Shown piece by piece: positions 1 through 7,971 of a DNA stretch of 64,000 bases. Position 1 is the first letter of the stretch. Every line of letters begins with the position of its first letter. The notes beneath the pieces are model-generated. The model did no database searches, was not told the origin of the DNA, and saw only the letters and a list, made by a program, of their open reading frames with translations. The translations under genes and the position numbers were made by a program. The stretch is from Hymenobacter lapidiphilus (GTDB taxonomy: Bacteria > Bacteroidota > Bacteroidia > Cytophagales > Hymenobacteraceae): assembly GCF_003417065.2 (NCBI RefSeq), contig NZ_QVLT01000028.1:1-64000 (forward strand), read 5' to 3'.

Positions 1-60
1 GTGAACCCGTTATAGACGAACGGGTTCACGCGAGATTCTTCGCTTCGCTCTGAATGACAG
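1..60. repeat. Right half of a long intergenic inverted repeat (family A), cut by the window edge
   Basis: Bases 1-11 and 19-29 form a perfect 11-bp stem around a 7-base loop. Bases 28-58 match the right arm of the repeat at 3181-3314 (the arm carrying gcgagattcttcgcttcgct). The left arm must lie before base 1. The element sits downstream of def, whose 3' end is at 79. Confidence 0.7.
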
Positions 61-78
61 TCAGTTTACAGCAAACAA

Positions 79-684
79 CTAGCGCCGGCTGCCGGCCGGG
101 GCGGCGAAACGCATGCGGTAGTCGGCATCCACGTCGCCCTTGCTGATGCGGGCGAGCTTGCCCTTGAGCAGCTGCTTGCGCAGGCCCGAGGTGTAATCGG
201 TGAACAGCACGCCTTCCAGGTGGTCGTACTCGTGCTGAATGACGCGGGCCGTGAGACCCGAAAAGGTTTCTTCGTGGATCTGGCGCTGCTCGTCCTCGTA
301 GCGCAGCCGGATAACCGGGCAGCGCGTTACCCGCTCGCGGATGCCGGGAATGCTCAGGCAACCCTCCTCGAAAGCCCACGGCTCGCCGGTTTCACTCAGC
401 ATTTCGGGGTTGATGAAGGCGCGCTTGACGGGGCCCGCCGTGGGCTCGTCCACAATCGGGTTGCCGTCCTCGTCCTCATCCAGCATGGGCGCCGAGTCGA
501 TAACGAACAGGCGAATGCTCTTGCTCACCTGCGGGGCGGCTAGGCCCACGCCGTGGGCGTGGTACATGGTCTCGTACATGTTGGCAATCAGCAGGTCGAG
601 CTCGGCCGCCGGGAAGTTGGCGGGCAGGGGTTTGGCGAGGGTTTTCAGTACCGGGTCGCCGAAGGCAACGATGGGGAAAATCAT
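79..684 (-). CDS. def: Peptide deformylase
   Basis: Removes the N-terminal formyl group from nascent proteins in the cytoplasm. The 201-residue protein has all three family motifs: GVGLAAPQV (45-53), EEGCLSIPG (106-114, metal ligand Cys109) and HEYDH (151-155, two His ligands and the catalytic Glu). Bacteroidota enzymes commonly run to about 190-200 residues, so the length is normal. The start codon overlaps the stop of the upstream ruvX gene by 4 bases (ATGA), so the two are very likely co-transcribed and translationally coupled. The acidic insert at about 69-84 (DEDEDGNP and following) is common in this lineage. Identification is secure. Confidence 0.97.
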   Translation of the reverse strand: MIFPIVAFGDPVLKTLAKPLPANFPAAELDLLIANMYETMYHAHGVGLAAPQVSKSIRLFVIDSAPMLDEDEDGNPIVDEPTAGPVKRAFINPEMLSETGEPWAFEEGCLSIPGIRERVTRCPVIRLRYEDEQRQIHEETFSGLTARVIQHEYDHLEGVLFTDYTSGLRKQLLKGKLARISKGDVDADYRMRFAAPAGSRR

Positions 685-1091
685 CGGGATTCGAGGTAAG
701 ATTGAAGGATAATAGTGGCCGCCACCCGGTCGACAGTGGCCTTGTCGCGGCGGTCCTTTTTGCCCAGGCCGCCGGCCAGCATGGCCGCGTGGGCCATCCG
801 GGAGGTAAACCGCTCGTCGATTTCGTGCACCGGCACAGCCGGGAAATCCTTACGGAGCCGCCGGATCAGGCCCACTACGGCACTGGTGGCATCGGTGGGC
901 TCGTTGCCGAGGGTGCGGGGCATTCCGACCACCAGCGCTTCCAGCGGATCACGCTCGTGGTAGGCTTTCAGGTAGGCCAGCAGCTCCTGGCTATGGATGG
1001 TGGTCAGGGGCGTAGCAATCAGCTGGAGCGGGTCGGTAACGGCCAGCCCCACGCGTTTGTGCCCGTAATCAATGGCCATAACGCGCCCCAT
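681..1091 (-). CDS. ruvX: RuvX/YqgF family Holliday junction resolvase-like nuclease
   Basis: RNase H-fold nuclease of the YqgF/RuvX family, linked in other bacteria to 16S rRNA 5' end processing and to Holliday junction resolution. The chosen start gives 136 residues beginning MGRVMAIDYGHKRVG, the normal family N-terminus; the frame extends upstream for 19 more codons without homology. Visible active-site elements are the first Asp in AIDYG, the Glu in DERFTS and the Asp in the C-terminal DKATVDRVAA segment. It lies immediately upstream of def with a 4-base overlap, a pairing that recurs in Bacteroidota. Confidence is high for the family and lower for which of the two roles dominates. Confidence 0.93.
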   Translation of the reverse strand: MGRVMAIDYGHKRVGLAVTDPLQLIATPLTTIHSQELLAYLKAYHERDPLEALVVGMPRTLGNEPTDATSAVVGLIRRLRKDFPAVPVHEIDERFTSRMAHAAMLAGGLGKKDRRDKATVDRVAATIILQSYLESR

Positions 1092-1494
1092 TGCATCGAA
1101 AAAAAGAGTGTGGCGCGGGCCTGCCAACTGGCGGGCTCCGCTCCGCAAAGGTACGACAGACAGCCCGAATCACCCGGCCGGAGTTGGTTATTGGCCACAG
1201 CCTCCACACTGCCGTCGGGCGAGCAAAAGCTCCAGTTGAGCGAAAAACAGAATCGTTCTATAATTATAGAAAAACCTTTGTATTGAATAGGCGCTGGCAT
1301 GTCTCTCTGTTAGGATAAAACACGTAAAAATGGCTATTTATTGACTTAAGATTATAAAAAATTGGATACTTATTCGAAAATCGATATGCCGCTATGTAAC
1401 GCGCCGGTTTCTTTGAAAAGTTTCAATAAGTTTGGAGAACCGCTCCATGCCTATTGCCCGTTTATTGACTGAACTTCTACTCGCTTAGCGCTTT
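1092..1494. other. Intergenic region between divergent ruvX and the S41 protease gene
   Basis: About 400 bases without a credible gene. The part from about 1250 to 1450 is much richer in A/T than its surroundings and probably holds the divergent promoters of ruvX-def (leftward) and the protease gene (rightward). I could not pick a single convincing promoter pair. Confidence 0.5.
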
Positions 1495-3177
1495 ATGACC
1501 TTTCAGCCAAAGCAGCCACCCCGGCCCGATTCGGAGCCCGGAACCCGCAATTGGCGGTGGCAGGTGCGCCAGCCTTGGCTGCTGGGCCTGGTACTGGCCT
1601 GTGGCGTGCTGATTGGCGCCAACCCCTTCCGGCCTTCCAGCCAGAACCCCGACCTGACGGCCCGCGGCTACCTCAAGTTCAAGGAAATCCTCAGCTACAT
1701 CGACCGCGACTACGTGGACTCGGTGAATGCCGAGGAGCTGTCGGATTACGCCATTACCCGCATGCTGGAGCGCCTCGACCCGCATTCGGTGTTCATTCCG
1801 GCCAAGCAGCAGCAGCAGGCTTCTTCTTTTCTGCAGAGCGACTACGACGGCATTGGCGTCGAATTCAACCTATTCCGCGACACGGTAACGGTAGTGGCGC
1901 CGCTGAGCGAAGGCCCCGCCGAGCAGGCCGGTCTGCAGCCCGGCGACCGAATTCTGGCCGTAGACGGGCAGGCCGTATCGGGCGTGCACTTCGCGATGCA
2001 GGACCTGTTTGGCAAGCTGCGCGGCCCCCGCGGCAGCCAGGTTCGGCTGCAGCTGTTGCGCCGGGGCCTGCCCCGGGCCATCACCGTGGCCGTCATGCGC
2101 AACCGCATCCCCAATTCGTCAGTCGATGTGGCTTACATGGTGGACAACGAGACCGGCTACCTGAAAATCAGCCGCTTCGCCAGCGGCACCTACGATGAGT
2201 TCAAGGCCGCCCTGGGCGACTTGCGCCGCCAAGGCCTAACGCGGCTCGTGCTCGATTTGCGCGGCAACCCCGGCGGCTACCTCGACCGGGCCACCAAAAT
2301 TGCCGACGAGTTCATCGGAGGCACCAAGAAAATTGTGTACACCGAGGGCAAGGGCGACCAATACGACACCCAGACCTACTCGCGGGTGGCCGGCGAGTTT
2401 GAGGACGGCGCGCTGGTGGTGCTAGTAGACGAGGGCAGCGCCTCGGCCTCCGAGGTTCTGGCCGGCGCCCTGCAGGACCACGACCGGGCCCTGCTGGTCG
2501 GCCGGCGCACCTTCGGCAAGGGCCTGGTGCAGCAGCCCATCACCCTCAACGACGGCTCGGAGCTGCGCCTCACCATTGCCCGCTACTACACGCCTTCGGG
2601 CCGCAGCATTCAGAAATCGTACGGCCATGGGCTGGCCGAATACGAGAAAGAGCTGCAGAACCGGGCCCGCAACGGCGAATATTTCCACGCCGACAGCATT
2701 CACTTTGCCGATTCGCTGCGCTACCGCACGGCCCGGGGCCGGATGGTGTACGGCGGTGGCGGCATCATGCCCGACCTGTTCGTGTCGCGCGATACCTCGG
2801 CGCAGTCGGGTTACTACCTGAAGCTGCAAAGCCTGAACCTAGTGCGAGAATTCGCCCTCAGCTACTACCAGGACCACAAAGCTGAACTGGAGGCGCTGCG
2901 CTTCGAGCAGTTCAGCGAGCAGTTCCGCATCAGCGACGTGCAGCTGCAGCTACTGGCTACCCGCGCAATGCAAAACGGCCTGCCCGCCGACGCCGCCGGC
3001 CTGCGCCGCTGCGCACCCCTGCTGCGCACCCAGCTGAAAGCCTACATTGCCCGCAACGCCTACGGCAAGCCTGCCTACTTCCGCGTCCTCAACCACGACG
3101 ATACCGAGATGCGGCAGGCCCTGAACGCCATTCGTGAGCCCGGCAACACGGCTCTGCTCGGGCTGGCCGGGCAGTAG
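1495..3177 (+). CDS. C-terminal processing peptidase, S41 (CtpA/Tsp) family
   Basis: Periplasmic serine protease that trims or degrades proteins from their C-termini. The 560-residue protein has a short basic N-terminus, one membrane anchor or uncleaved signal (about 28-45), a PDZ domain (about 112-200, with the GIGVEF and LQPGDRILAVDG segments) and the S41 core. The catalytic pair appears to be Ser317 in GSASASE and Lys342 in TFGKGLVQQ, 25 residues apart as in E. coli Tsp. The substrate-binding LRGNPGG motif is at 255-261. The roughly 150-residue C-terminal extension is typical of Bacteroidota members. The gene is followed by a large inverted repeat that separates it from the convergent transglutaminase gene. 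Confidence 0.93.
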   Translation: MTFQPKQPPRPDSEPGTRNWRWQVRQPWLLGLVLACGVLIGANPFRPSSQNPDLTARGYLKFKEILSYIDRDYVDSVNAEELSDYAITRMLERLDPHSVFIPAKQQQQASSFLQSDYDGIGVEFNLFRDTVTVVAPLSEGPAEQAGLQPGDRILAVDGQAVSGVHFAMQDLFGKLRGPRGSQVRLQLLRRGLPRAITVAVMRNRIPNSSVDVAYMVDNETGYLKISRFASGTYDEFKAALGDLRRQGLTRLVLDLRGNPGGYLDRATKIADEFIGGTKKIVYTEGKGDQYDTQTYSRVAGEFEDGALVVLVDEGSASASEVLAGALQDHDRALLVGRRTFGKGLVQQPITLNDGSELRLTIARYYTPSGRSIQKSYGHGLAEYEKELQNRARNGEYFHADSIHFADSLRYRTARGRMVYGGGGIMPDLFVSRDTSAQSGYYLKLQSLNLVREFALSYYQDHKAELEALRFEQFSEQFRISDVQLQLLATRAMQNGLPADAAGLRRCAPLLRTQLKAYIARNAYGKPAYFRVLNHDDTEMRQALNAIREPGNTALLGLAGQ

Positions 3178-3180
3178 CGC

Positions 3181-3314
3181 TTCAGTTGCCAGTGAAGGCA
3201 CGTCATTCAGAGCGAAGCGAAGAATCTCGCGTGCGGTTGTTGCAGCAACTGTCCAACGATTCACGCGAGATTCTTCGCTTCGCTCTGAATGACGTGCCTT
3301 CACTGGCAGCTGAA
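3181..3314. repeat. Long near-perfect inverted repeat (family A)
   Basis: Arms at 3181-3233 and 3262-3314 are 53 bases each and complementary with one mismatch, around a 28-base loop. The inner arm contains cattcagagcgaagcgaaga, also present at the left end of the window. It fills the whole gap between two convergent genes and could act as a bidirectional terminator or mRNA end stabiliser, but there is no T-tract next to the stem. Confidence 0.9.
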
Positions 3315-3316
3315 TC

Positions 3317-4288
3317 CTATTTATCCTGAAAACGGAAGCTATGGCTTACGCCGGCTAGCGGCTGGCCGTCGGCTTCGGCGTAGGGATAGATAAAGTAGTT
3401 GAGCGCCGGGCCGTGCTGGCGTGGGGCCAAGGCCAGGTCGCGGCCCCGGCTGAATTCGAGGCGGTTTTCGTCGTGGGCGCCGAAGAAGTAGTTGCGGCGG
3501 GTGGGGTTTTTGGCGGCTTCGGAGGCATCGATGGGCACCCAACCGGTGGCGGGAGTGAAGAACTCGGCCCAGCAGTGGTAGCCCTTTACTTCGGCCGTGC
3601 CGCGCTCGGGCGGCAGCGGGAAGCCGATGCTGAAGCGGGCCGGAATGCCCAGCGCCCGGCAGTAGCCAATGAACACGGCGTGGAAGTCGGTGCAGTTGCC
3701 GCGGCGGGCGTCGCAGGCGTAGTAGATGTCGCCCCGGCCCCAGCCCTGGCCGGTTTTGTCGTACGTAACGGTGCTGACGACGTGCTCATAGATGGCGCGG
3801 GCCTTTTCGAGGTCGGTTTTCGCGCCGGCTTTCGCCACTACCTCCTGGGCCCAGAGGCGGATTTTGGGGTCGAGCGGCACGAGGTTATCGGGGGCCAGCC
3901 AGCGGTTCAGGTTGGGGTCGGGCGCTTCGGGAGCGGGGCGCGGGCCGGCCGGCAACGACAGGCTGAGGTGTTCCTGGCGAGTGGCTTCCAGGCTCATTTT
4001 CACCTCGAAACCCTTGAGTTCTGGCCCCGTGGCCCGCAGGTGCAGGATGCGGTTGCCGTACTCGCCGGTCTGGATATCGTAGGCCACCGGCGCCGTTATG
4101 CGCAGCTGGCGCACCTGCTGCGACGCATCATCGTGGGGCACAGGCAGCCATAGCTCCACGGCTTTGGTGCCGGCCGGAGCCGCGGGCACAGTGGCGGTAT
4201 AGTCGAAGTGAAAGGTGCGGCTGCGGGGCACTGAGGCCGGATTAGAAGGAGCGAGCAGGGCCAACAGTGGCAGCAGAAACGAGAGCAT
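3317..4288 (-). CDS. Secreted transglutaminase-like cysteine peptidase
   Basis: Exported protein of 323 residues with a hydrophobic signal segment (about 1-14). An N-terminal all-beta region (about 25-115) precedes a transglutaminase-like core. The papain-type triad is visible as Cys199 in RRGNCTDFHA, His238 in KGYHCWAEF and Asp254 in WVPIDASEA. Members of this family cleave or cross-link peptides in the periplasm or outside the cell; the substrate here cannot be told from sequence. The gene is convergent with the S41 protease gene and divergent from hmgA. The fold assignment is strong and the reaction is inference. Confidence 0.88.
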   Translation of the reverse strand: MLSFLLPLLALLAPSNPASVPRSRTFHFDYTATVPAAPAGTKAVELWLPVPHDDASQQVRQLRITAPVAYDIQTGEYGNRILHLRATGPELKGFEVKMSLEATRQEHLSLSLPAGPRPAPEAPDPNLNRWLAPDNLVPLDPKIRLWAQEVVAKAGAKTDLEKARAIYEHVVSTVTYDKTGQGWGRGDIYYACDARRGNCTDFHAVFIGYCRALGIPARFSIGFPLPPERGTAEVKGYHCWAEFFTPATGWVPIDASEAAKNPTRRNYFFGAHDENRLEFSRGRDLALAPRQHGPALNYFIYPYAEADGQPLAGVSHSFRFQDK

Positions 4289-4326
4289 AAAAATGGTAAA
4301 GCGCCGACAAAGGTATTCGGTTGTCA

Positions 4327-4345
4327 GTTGCCAAACCTTGGCAAC
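4327..4345. promoter_or_regulatory. Operator-like palindrome upstream of hmgA
   Basis: A perfect inverted repeat with 8-base arms, GTTGCCAA-acc-TTGGCAAC, lies just before an ACTTTG element at 4352-4357 and about 57 bases before the hmgA start. Size, symmetry and position fit a repressor operator in the divergent region between hmgA and the transglutaminase gene. No regulator gene is adjacent, so this is inference. Confidence 0.4.
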
Positions 4346-4401
4346 TCATAAACTTTGTACCTTCACCGACCGGTATTTCCCACCCGAAAGACTCGTTCGT
4401 T

Positions 4402-5607
4402 ATGCCTTTTTATCAACGTTTAGGCCAGATTCCGCGCAAGCGACATACCCAGTTCCGGCAGCCCGACGGCTCGCTTTACCACGAGCAGTTGGTGGGTACG
4501 CTGGGCTTTCACGGCGTGTCGTCGCTGCTTTACCACCAGCACGCACCCACCGAAATCCGGCGCGTGGGGGCGGCCCGGCCTTTTGCACCCAAGCTACTCA
4601 AAGACCGGCCGCTGGCCCCGGCCCACCTGCGCACTCTAGCCCAGACCAGCACCGGCGGCGACTACCTCGAAGCCCGCCAAACCATGCTCGGCAACTCCGA
4701 TGTGACAATGAGCGTCTGCAATCCGACGGAGAAGCGCATGGATTACTACTACAAAAACGCGCTGGCCGACGAGGTGATTTTCGTGCACGAGGGCCGCGGC
4801 GAACTGTGGAGCCAGTTGGGTAAACTTGCTTTCGAGCCGGGCGACTACATCGTGATTCCGCGCACGATTATCCACCAGATGCACTTCGAGGAAGGGCCGG
4901 TGCGGCTGCTCATTATCGAGTCGTTCAGCCCGGTGGAAACCTGCCGGCGCTACCGCAACCACTTCGGGCAGCTGCTGGAGCACGCGCCCTACTGCGAGCG
5001 GGACTTCCGCACGCCCTCGGAGCTGATTGAGAACGACGTGCGCGAGTCAGGCGAGTATGAGGTGCGGATCCAGAAAGACGGCCAGCTCCACTCGCTTTTC
5101 TACGGCAACTCGCCCTTCGATGTGGTGGGCTGGGACGGCTACTTCTACCCTTACGCCACCAGCATCCACGATTTCGAGCCCATTACCGGCCGCATTCATC
5201 AGCCGCCGCCGGTACACCAGCAGTTCGAGGGCAACAACTTCGTCATCTGCTCCTTCGTGCCCCGGCTGTTCGACTATCACCCGCAGGCCATTCCGGCCCC
5301 CTACAACCACTCCAACGTCGATTCCGACGAGGTGCTGTACTACGTGGCCGGCAATTTCATGTCGCGCCGCGGGGTCGATTTGGCCTCGTTCACCTGGCAT
5401 CCTAGCGGCATCCCCCACGGGCCACACCCCGGAACGGTGGAGGCCAGCATCGGCAAAAAGGAAACCCACGAACTGGCCGTTATGCTCGACACCTTCCGGC
5501 CGCTCTACCTCACCGAGGCCGCTTTGGCCTACGAGGATGAAGGCTACCCGCTCAGCTGGCGCCCCGAAGCCCACAACCCGCCTAAAGCAGCTGATATGAT
5601 GGATTAG
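4402..5607 (+). CDS. hmgA: Homogentisate 1,2-dioxygenase
   Basis: Opens the ring of homogentisate to maleylacetoacetate in tyrosine and phenylalanine breakdown; an Fe(II) cupin enzyme of the cytosol. The start MPFYQRLGQIPRKRH is chosen because it begins family similarity; the frame stays open 27 codons further upstream. The 401-residue length suits bacterial forms. Likely iron ligands are His303 in PYNHSNVDSDE, Asp309 or Glu310, and His339 in HPSGIPHGPHPG; the 36-residue spacing of the two His matches the human enzyme. No other tyrosine-catabolism gene is adjacent, so the pathway is dispersed in this genome. Confidence 0.92.
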   Translation: MPFYQRLGQIPRKRHTQFRQPDGSLYHEQLVGTLGFHGVSSLLYHQHAPTEIRRVGAARPFAPKLLKDRPLAPAHLRTLAQTSTGGDYLEARQTMLGNSDVTMSVCNPTEKRMDYYYKNALADEVIFVHEGRGELWSQLGKLAFEPGDYIVIPRTIIHQMHFEEGPVRLLIIESFSPVETCRRYRNHFGQLLEHAPYCERDFRTPSELIENDVRESGEYEVRIQKDGQLHSLFYGNSPFDVVGWDGYFYPYATSIHDFEPITGRIHQPPPVHQQFEGNNFVICSFVPRLFDYHPQAIPAPYNHSNVDSDEVLYYVAGNFMSRRGVDLASFTWHPSGIPHGPHPGTVEASIGKKETHELAVMLDTFRPLYLTEAALAYEDEGYPLSWRPEAHNPPKAADMMD

Positions 5608-5613
5608 GGAGGT

Positions 5614-5654
5614 ATTTCACCCACTGCGGGACACTGCGGGACACTGCGTGAAAT
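5614..5654. repeat. Short repeat element with ACTGCGGGAC units
   Basis: A decamer-type unit, actgcgggac, is repeated between flanking atttcac and gtgaaat inverted ends. The end of the element (gacactgcgtgaaat) matches the right end of the larger inverted repeat at 29407-29500, so the two belong to one dispersed family. It lies between hmgA and the convergent MRJP-like gene. Confidence 0.6.
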
Positions 5655-5679
5655 GCTAAAAGGTACGGTAGCCGCCCCC

Positions 5680-6870
5680 CTACTTCCCCACCGGCAGCTT
5701 GAAAATGTGGTAGTGCTGGTCCTGCTGGCCGACGCCCTGGTTCCAAGTAGCCGTTTTGTGGATGGCCGAGTTGGTGACGTAGAGCGTGCGGCCATCGGCG
5801 GAAAAGGCAAACGTATCGGGCCACTCCAAGCGCGGGTCCTGCACTACGGTTTCTATTTTGCCATCGGGGGTGCGCCGCTTGATGGAGTGGTCTTCGAAGG
5901 CCGATAGGTAAAGATTATTCTGCGCGTCAAGAATCATCCCATCGGAGGCCGGCACCTTGCCTAGGTCTTCAATTTGGGCGGCCAGCTGGGCATCGGTAAG
6001 GGCCGGGTTGCGCAGGGCTTCGGTCTTGATGCGGTAGAGCGCGTAGCTGGTCAGCGGCTTCCAGTACAGGTATTGGCGGTCGTGGCTCAGGGCAATACCG
6101 TCGGCGTTGAACTGGCCCTGCTTGCCGGTCGGGTCCACGAGTAGCTTGCCATCGGCCTTGATGTTGAGCGTGGTGTCGCCGAGCATGGACTTGTGGCGCG
6201 CCAGCAGCTGCCGCGACTTGCCCGTTTTCAGGTCGATAACCACCAGGCTGCCAATGCCCGACTCGGTGATGTAGGCGTACTGGGCCTCGGGGTCAACGCG
6301 CACGTCGTTGAGGTAGGATTTGCCGGGGGCCACGTTGGCGGGAATGGCAATGTTCTGCACCACTTTATCGGTGGTCGGGTCGATTTTAACCAGTTTGGGG
6401 CCGCCGGCCACCGTGCCTTTGATACCGGGCGAGGCCGGGTCGAGCACCCACAGCATCCCGTTCGGGTCGACGTACACGCTCTGGGGGCAGATCCAGTGTT
6501 TCTGGGGTTCGTTGCGCACCGTTTCATCCCACTTGCACCATTCAGCGTCAGGGTAAGGCGTCAACGAGTTACCGGGGCCGATTTCGGCCACCGGGGCCAC
6601 CGGGTTGTTGTCCCAGCGCGGAAAGTCGCCGAACATGCGACCATCTGGCAGCACGGCCACGCCCACAATCTGCGGCTCCCGGAATTGCGCCACTATCTGC
6701 AGCGGTGAACCGGCCGGGGCAACGGGGGCAGCTGCGCCCAGCGAGTCGGCTGCGGTGGCAGGGCCGGCGCCCACGTTGGGCTCGGAAGAAGGTGCGGAAC
6801 AGGCACCCAGGCAGCCCAGTGCCAGCAAGACTGCGGCGCGGGCAGGCGCAAAAAACGAGTGGGGGAGCAT
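5680..6870 (-). CDS. Major royal jelly protein/yellow-family lipoprotein
   Basis: The 396-residue protein starts at MLPHSFFAPARAA and carries a lipoprotein signal ending in LGAC (Cys24); 70 codons of open frame upstream lack homology and are left out. The mature part is a beta-propeller of the MRJP/yellow family, with the segments FPRWDNN, CPQSVYVDPNGMLWVLD and WPDTFAFSADGRTLYVTNS. Related six-bladed propellers include SMP-30/gluconolactonases. It is probably anchored to a membrane of the envelope. Bacterial members have no settled substrate, so a sugar-lactone or oxidised-metabolite role is only a guess. It is convergent with hmgA. Confidence 0.82.
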   Translation of the reverse strand: MLPHSFFAPARAAVLLALGCLGACSAPSSEPNVGAGPATAADSLGAAAPVAPAGSPLQIVAQFREPQIVGVAVLPDGRMFGDFPRWDNNPVAPVAEIGPGNSLTPYPDAEWCKWDETVRNEPQKHWICPQSVYVDPNGMLWVLDPASPGIKGTVAGGPKLVKIDPTTDKVVQNIAIPANVAPGKSYLNDVRVDPEAQYAYITESGIGSLVVIDLKTGKSRQLLARHKSMLGDTTLNIKADGKLLVDPTGKQGQFNADGIALSHDRQYLYWKPLTSYALYRIKTEALRNPALTDAQLAAQIEDLGKVPASDGMILDAQNNLYLSAFEDHSIKRRTPDGKIETVVQDPRLEWPDTFAFSADGRTLYVTNSAIHKTATWNQGVGQQDQHYHIFKLPVGK

Positions 6871-7334
6871 AGGAACGCTAGTTAGCCGGAAAGTGCGCCG
6901 GCCACGGCAACAGTGGTCGACCGCATACAATACGGGGCCTGCCGCACCAGGTTTAGCCGCTGGAAGGAACCTTAATCGTCCCGCCGCCGTATGGGCGTTC
7001 CGTTGTTCCGCAACCAGTTGGCAGCGCTTTAGGATGGGGTTGCAGCGCGCCAACCCTACTGGCACGCCAGAAAGGCCCATTTATGGTTGTTCCATAAAAA
7101 GCGCTTATCTTTGGCCCCTTCAAACAGAAACAGCATACTTAATACAACTAAATCATCAAATTGTATTAATTTATGCCGATTTTCTTCCTCTGTTGTCTGC
7201 TTTCGGTCTTTAGGCCGCAACCATAGATAAGGAAACACCGAAATATTTCAAAAAAGGTGTTTTTGCCCTTTTGCCGAGTCGGGCCGGCTGCCTACCCTCT
7301 CCAGGCCAAGCGAGAGTTCACTGACCCTATTGCC
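6871..7334. other. Intergenic region between divergent MRJP-like and 3D-domain genes
   Basis: About 460 bases. The right half (7080-7260) is AT-rich. It holds a small hairpin ttatgg-ttgtt-ccataa at 7081-7097 and a TATCTTTG promoter element at 7106-7113. Open frames here do not look like genes. Confidence 0.5.
7106..7113 (+). promoter_or_regulatory. Bacteroidota-type -7 element TATCTTTG
   Basis: Exact match to TAnnTTTG in an AT-rich stretch 222 bases before the 3D-domain gene. A TTG at 7087-7089 could be the -33 part but its spacing is short. Confidence 0.35.
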
Positions 7335-7856
7335 ATGTCCATTGCGTTACTCCTGCTGACTTTCCTCTTCCCTCCCCGTACTGTTTCCTCAACGGCGTTG
7401 GCCTTGCCCTCCACCGTTGCCACCCTGAGCCCCCGTCCGGTAGCCGTGTCGCTGCCGGTGCTGCCCATCAAAAAGGCACCTGAAATGCTGTCGTACAAAG
7501 TTACGGCTACCACCTACTGGCCCGAAGTGGGCCAGACCGACGACAACCCGATGGAAACCGCCGACGGCTCCATCATTCCCCAGCGCCATTCCAGCAAAAC
7601 CCGCTGGGTAGCCGTATCCCGCGACTTGCTCAGCAAGTGGGGCGGACCGTTTAAGTTCGGTGAAAAAGTCCGCGTTACCGGCCTCGGCAACGGCCTCGAT
7701 GGCGTGTACATTATTCATGACACCATGAACCGGCGCCACCGCCATTGCGTGGACGTACTGGTGAGTGAGCAAGAATGCAAAAACGGCCTCGAAGGCCGTT
7801 GGACCGGTATTCAGCTCCAGAAATATGCCCCTAAGCCTGCTTGGCAGGCAGGTTGA
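7335..7856 (+). CDS. Secreted 3D-domain (double-psi beta-barrel) protein
   Basis: The 173-residue protein starts at MSIALLLLTFLFP and has a signal peptide (about 1-20) and a proline-rich spacer to about residue 50. The rest resembles the 3D/RlpA-like double-psi barrel: it opens with YKVTATTYWPEVGQTD, has a GEKVRVTG strand and the DGVYIIHDTMNRR segment that carries the conserved Asp of the fold. Such domains occur in lytic transglycosylases and cell-wall binding proteins, so peptidoglycan remodelling is likely. There is no second catalytic domain. A hairpin with a T-tract follows at 7877-7903. Confidence 0.75.
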   Translation: MSIALLLLTFLFPPRTVSSTALALPSTVATLSPRPVAVSLPVLPIKKAPEMLSYKVTATTYWPEVGQTDDNPMETADGSIIPQRHSSKTRWVAVSRDLLSKWGGPFKFGEKVRVTGLGNGLDGVYIIHDTMNRRHRHCVDVLVSEQECKNGLEGRWTGIQLQKYAPKPAWQAG

Positions 7857-7876
7857 TCTGAGCTTAGTGCTTGGTT

Positions 7877-7903
7877 GACAGTGCTTAGGCGCTGTCGTTT
7901 TTT
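7877..7903 (+). terminator. Rho-independent terminator after the 3D-domain gene
   Basis: Stem gacagtgc (7877-7884) and gcgctgtc (7889-7896) around a TTAG loop with one mismatch, then a run of six T. Confidence 0.65.
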
Positions 7904-7971
7904 GGCCTGCTGGTACTCCGGCCAATAGCTTCGGCTCACTGCGCTTTTGCGGCCCGCTTTCCTTTTTGGCC

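Noticed and set aside
3181..3314. Inverted repeats considered as insertion sequences
   Set aside because: The loops are too short to encode a transposase, and no transposase gene occurs in the window.
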